A DNA stretch of 8,025 nucleotides from Bifidobacteriaceae bacterium (lineage in GTDB: Bacteria > Actinomycetota > Actinomycetes > Actinomycetales > WQXJ01), in the NCBI GenBank assembly GCA_031272565.1, contig JAISTN010000111.1:1-8025 (forward strand), in the 5' to 3' direction. Position numbers and translations under genes: made by a program. The notes beneath the pieces were generated by a model, which had not been told where the DNA came from, made no database searches, and worked only from the letters and a program-made list of their open reading frames with translations. Below, piece by piece: positions 7,009 to 8,025 of the stretch (positions are counted from its first letter, which is position 1; each line of letters begins with the position of its first letter).

Positions 7009-7027
7009 TTTGGTTAGGCTTACCTTA
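7009..7027. promoter_or_regulatory. DtxR/IdeR iron box, promoter-distal copy (downstream)
   Basis: TTTGGTTAGGCTTACCTTA matches the known DtxR/IdeR consensus TTAGGTTAGSCTAACCTAA at 16 of 19 positions. It lies downstream of the predicted -10, where a bound repressor would block the early transcript. Its centre is 30 bp, about three helical turns, from the second box, so both could be bound on the same DNA face. Confidence 0.75.
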
Positions 7028-7038
7028 CTTAGTTCAAG

Positions 7039-7057
7039 CAAGGTTAGCCTAACCTAA
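7039..7057. promoter_or_regulatory. DtxR/IdeR iron box overlapping the predicted -10
   Basis: CAAGGTTAGCCTAACCTAA matches the DtxR/IdeR consensus at 17 of 19 positions; only the first two bases differ. DtxR/IdeR with Fe(II) bound represses iron-uptake genes by binding such sites over the promoter, so the downstream operon should be switched on under iron limitation. Confidence 0.88.
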
Positions 7058-7076
7058 CTCACTCCGCGGCTGTCAA
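7046..7076 (-). promoter_or_regulatory. Predicted promoter of the iron-uptake operon
   Basis: The minus strand carries a perfect TTGACA (7071-7076) and, 19 nt further, TAGGCT (7046-7051), which fits the actinobacterial TAnnnT -10 pattern. TAGGTT (7051-7056) is an alternative but leaves only 14 nt. The -10 lies inside the stronger iron box, a typical repression layout. Transcription would begin near 7040, giving a leader of roughly 90 nt. Confidence 0.5.
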
Positions 7077-7163
7077 CCCCCTGTTGAGGGCAAGGTGTGG
7101 ATCATCCTGGCTACCAACGCGGAGACCAACCAGCCACCCGGGGTAGACCTTCCAGGTGGGCCC

Positions 7164-7191
7164 CCATCGGCCCGGAGACAACGGCCGACGG
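7164..7191 (-). terminator. Stem-loop after the metallopeptidase stop
   Basis: CCGTCGGCC and GGCCGATGG on the minus strand (7183-7191 and 7164-7172) form a 9-bp stem with one G-U pair and a 10-nt loop, starting 2 nt after the stop codon. There is no U-run, but position and strength suggest it ends the peptidase transcript and insulates the iron operon. Confidence 0.55.
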
Positions 7192-7193
7192 CT

Positions 7194-8025
7194 CTACTCC
7201 ACGTCGCGAGAACTCGCCGTCATCGTGTTGCAGACCAGCGGCTGTGTACTGTCCAGCCCGGTGTTGAACCAGTCAACCCGCGAACTGGCCACGCCATGGT
7301 CTCCTCCCGGGTAGGGATCGGCCAGCAACTCGAACAAGACAGTCAAATTGGCCGTGTCACCCTCATTCAACTGCGCCGAATCCGCCACCGAGCGGAAGAA
7401 CAACCCGGCAAAGCAATCCGCCTGCAACTCCAGGCGTCGGTTCCACTCCAGTTCATCTTCGGTGCTGTCCGCCAGGTAGGCGCTGTAGGACTCGGCCTCG
7501 TAGATGCCGGTGTAACCCTGGACACCGTGCCCAAATTCGTGCGCCAGTACGGCCTCCGCGATGTAGTCTTCCCGTGCCAAATCGGGGAACACCCAGACCA
7601 AGTCGGTGGCGTAGTACATCTGGCCATCGGCATGGCAGAACCAGGCGTTGCCCATGTCCAGCACCCCACAAGCGGTGGTGATGGGCGCGTCGTAGACGGT
7701 GATGGTTGGCACTGGCAGGTCGTAGCCCGCCCCGGTGACCGCGTCCTCCCAGACGTCCATGTAGCAATACACCAGCCCGTCCAGGTAGGTCTGGATCTCC
7801 GCTGTCGAAGCGTCGATCAGATCCAAACTGCCAAAGCTGCAACTGGTGGCCGGCAGCGAGGCGCCATAGAAGTTGGAGTTGTCGAACAGGTAGTAGTCCA
7901 CGTCGTCCAGGCTGTTGACCGGTGGGTATGAACTCCCGGCGGGCCAATCATCATCCGTCACCTGGGTCGGCTGGCCGGTGGGGTAGTTGGGCGTCGGGTT
8001 GGAGTCCGCCGTTGGCCGGTCCGCC
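7194..8025 (-). CDS. Neutral zinc metallopeptidase, YpfJ-like family (partial, N-terminus beyond right edge)
   Basis: The visible 276 residues contain a zincin motif HEFGH (codons at 7541-7527) within AVLAHEFGHGVQ, and about 37 residues further the ELQADCFAG segment that supplies the probable third zinc ligand. This pair is characteristic of the YpfJ-like neutral zinc metallopeptidases (Pfam PF04228). Several cysteines (in CSFG, CYMD, ACGV, FCHAD, DCFAG, VCNT) could form disulfides, in keeping with an exported domain. A GTG at 7961 could serve as a start, but no Shine-Dalgarno precedes it and the frame stays open to the edge through a Pro/Thr/Asn-rich segment resembling the linker that follows the membrane anchor in actinobacterial members. 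I therefore treat the gene as partial. The physiological substrate is unknown. It is separated from the iron operon by a stem-loop and its own promoter region, so a link with iron is not implied. Confidence 0.88.
   Translation of the reverse strand, partial: ADRPTADSNPTPNYPTGQPTQVTDDDWPAGSSYPPVNSLDDVDYYLFDNSNFYGASLPATSCSFGSLDLIDASTAEIQTYLDGLVYCYMDVWEDAVTGAGYDLPVPTITVYDAPITTACGVLDMGNAWFCHADGQMYYATDLVWVFPDLAREDYIAEAVLAHEFGHGVQGYTGIYEAESYSAYLADSTEDELEWNRRLELQADCFAGLFFRSVADSAQLNEGDTANLTVLFELLADPYPGGDHGVASSRVDWFNTGLDSTQPLVCNTMTASSRDVE

Noticed and set aside
7194..7961. Complete metallopeptidase starting at the GTG at 7961
   Set aside because: No ribosome binding site precedes it, and the frame stays open to the edge through a Pro/Thr-rich linker-like segment, so the real start is probably outside the window.
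1..8025. CRISPR arrays, insertion sequences, phage genes or attachment sites
   Set aside because: No regularly spaced repeats, transposase or integrase motifs or terminal inverted repeats were seen.

Overview
This is a high-GC window with every supported gene on the minus strand, so the story reads from right to left. GC-rich codon use, GTG/TTG starts, a DtxR/IdeR-type iron box (not a Fur box) and a lipoprotein with a Thr/Gly/Ala linker all point to an actinobacterium. The locus resembles the ferrous-iron clusters of bifidobacteria and the P19 cluster of Campylobacter. I cannot name genus or species.

Layout, in direction of transcription: (1) 8025-7194, the 3' part of an exported neutral zinc metallopeptidase (HEFGH motif) that enters from beyond the right edge and ends in a stem-loop. 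(2) 7193-6948, a control region with a TTGACA -35 element, two tandem DtxR/IdeR boxes centred 30 bp apart, a leader hairpin and a strong Shine-Dalgarno before a TTG start. (3) 6947-5526, an FTR1/EfeU-type iron permease with an extracytoplasmic N-terminal domain. (4) 5529-4894, a P19-type iron-binding lipoprotein. (5) 4893-4648, a 246-nt gap full of inverted repeats. (6) 4647-3346, an integral membrane protein with a C-terminal DUF2318 (FtrD-like) double-CxxC domain. (7) about 3371-2022 and 2032-686, two paralogous MacB/FtsX-type ABC permeases. (8) 686/689 to 1, the matching ABC ATPase, cut by the left edge.

The genes from FTR1 to the ATPase are very probably one iron-repressed operon, or two transcriptional units separated at the structured gap. 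The expected scheme is that P19 binds iron (and probably copper) outside the membrane, FTR1 moves iron in, the DUF2318 protein handles electrons, and the ABC module does an unproven supporting job. Four gene junctions overlap, by 4, about 26, 11 and 1 (or 4) nt, which suggests translational coupling. No RNA genes, CRISPR arrays, insertion sequences or plus-strand genes are supported.
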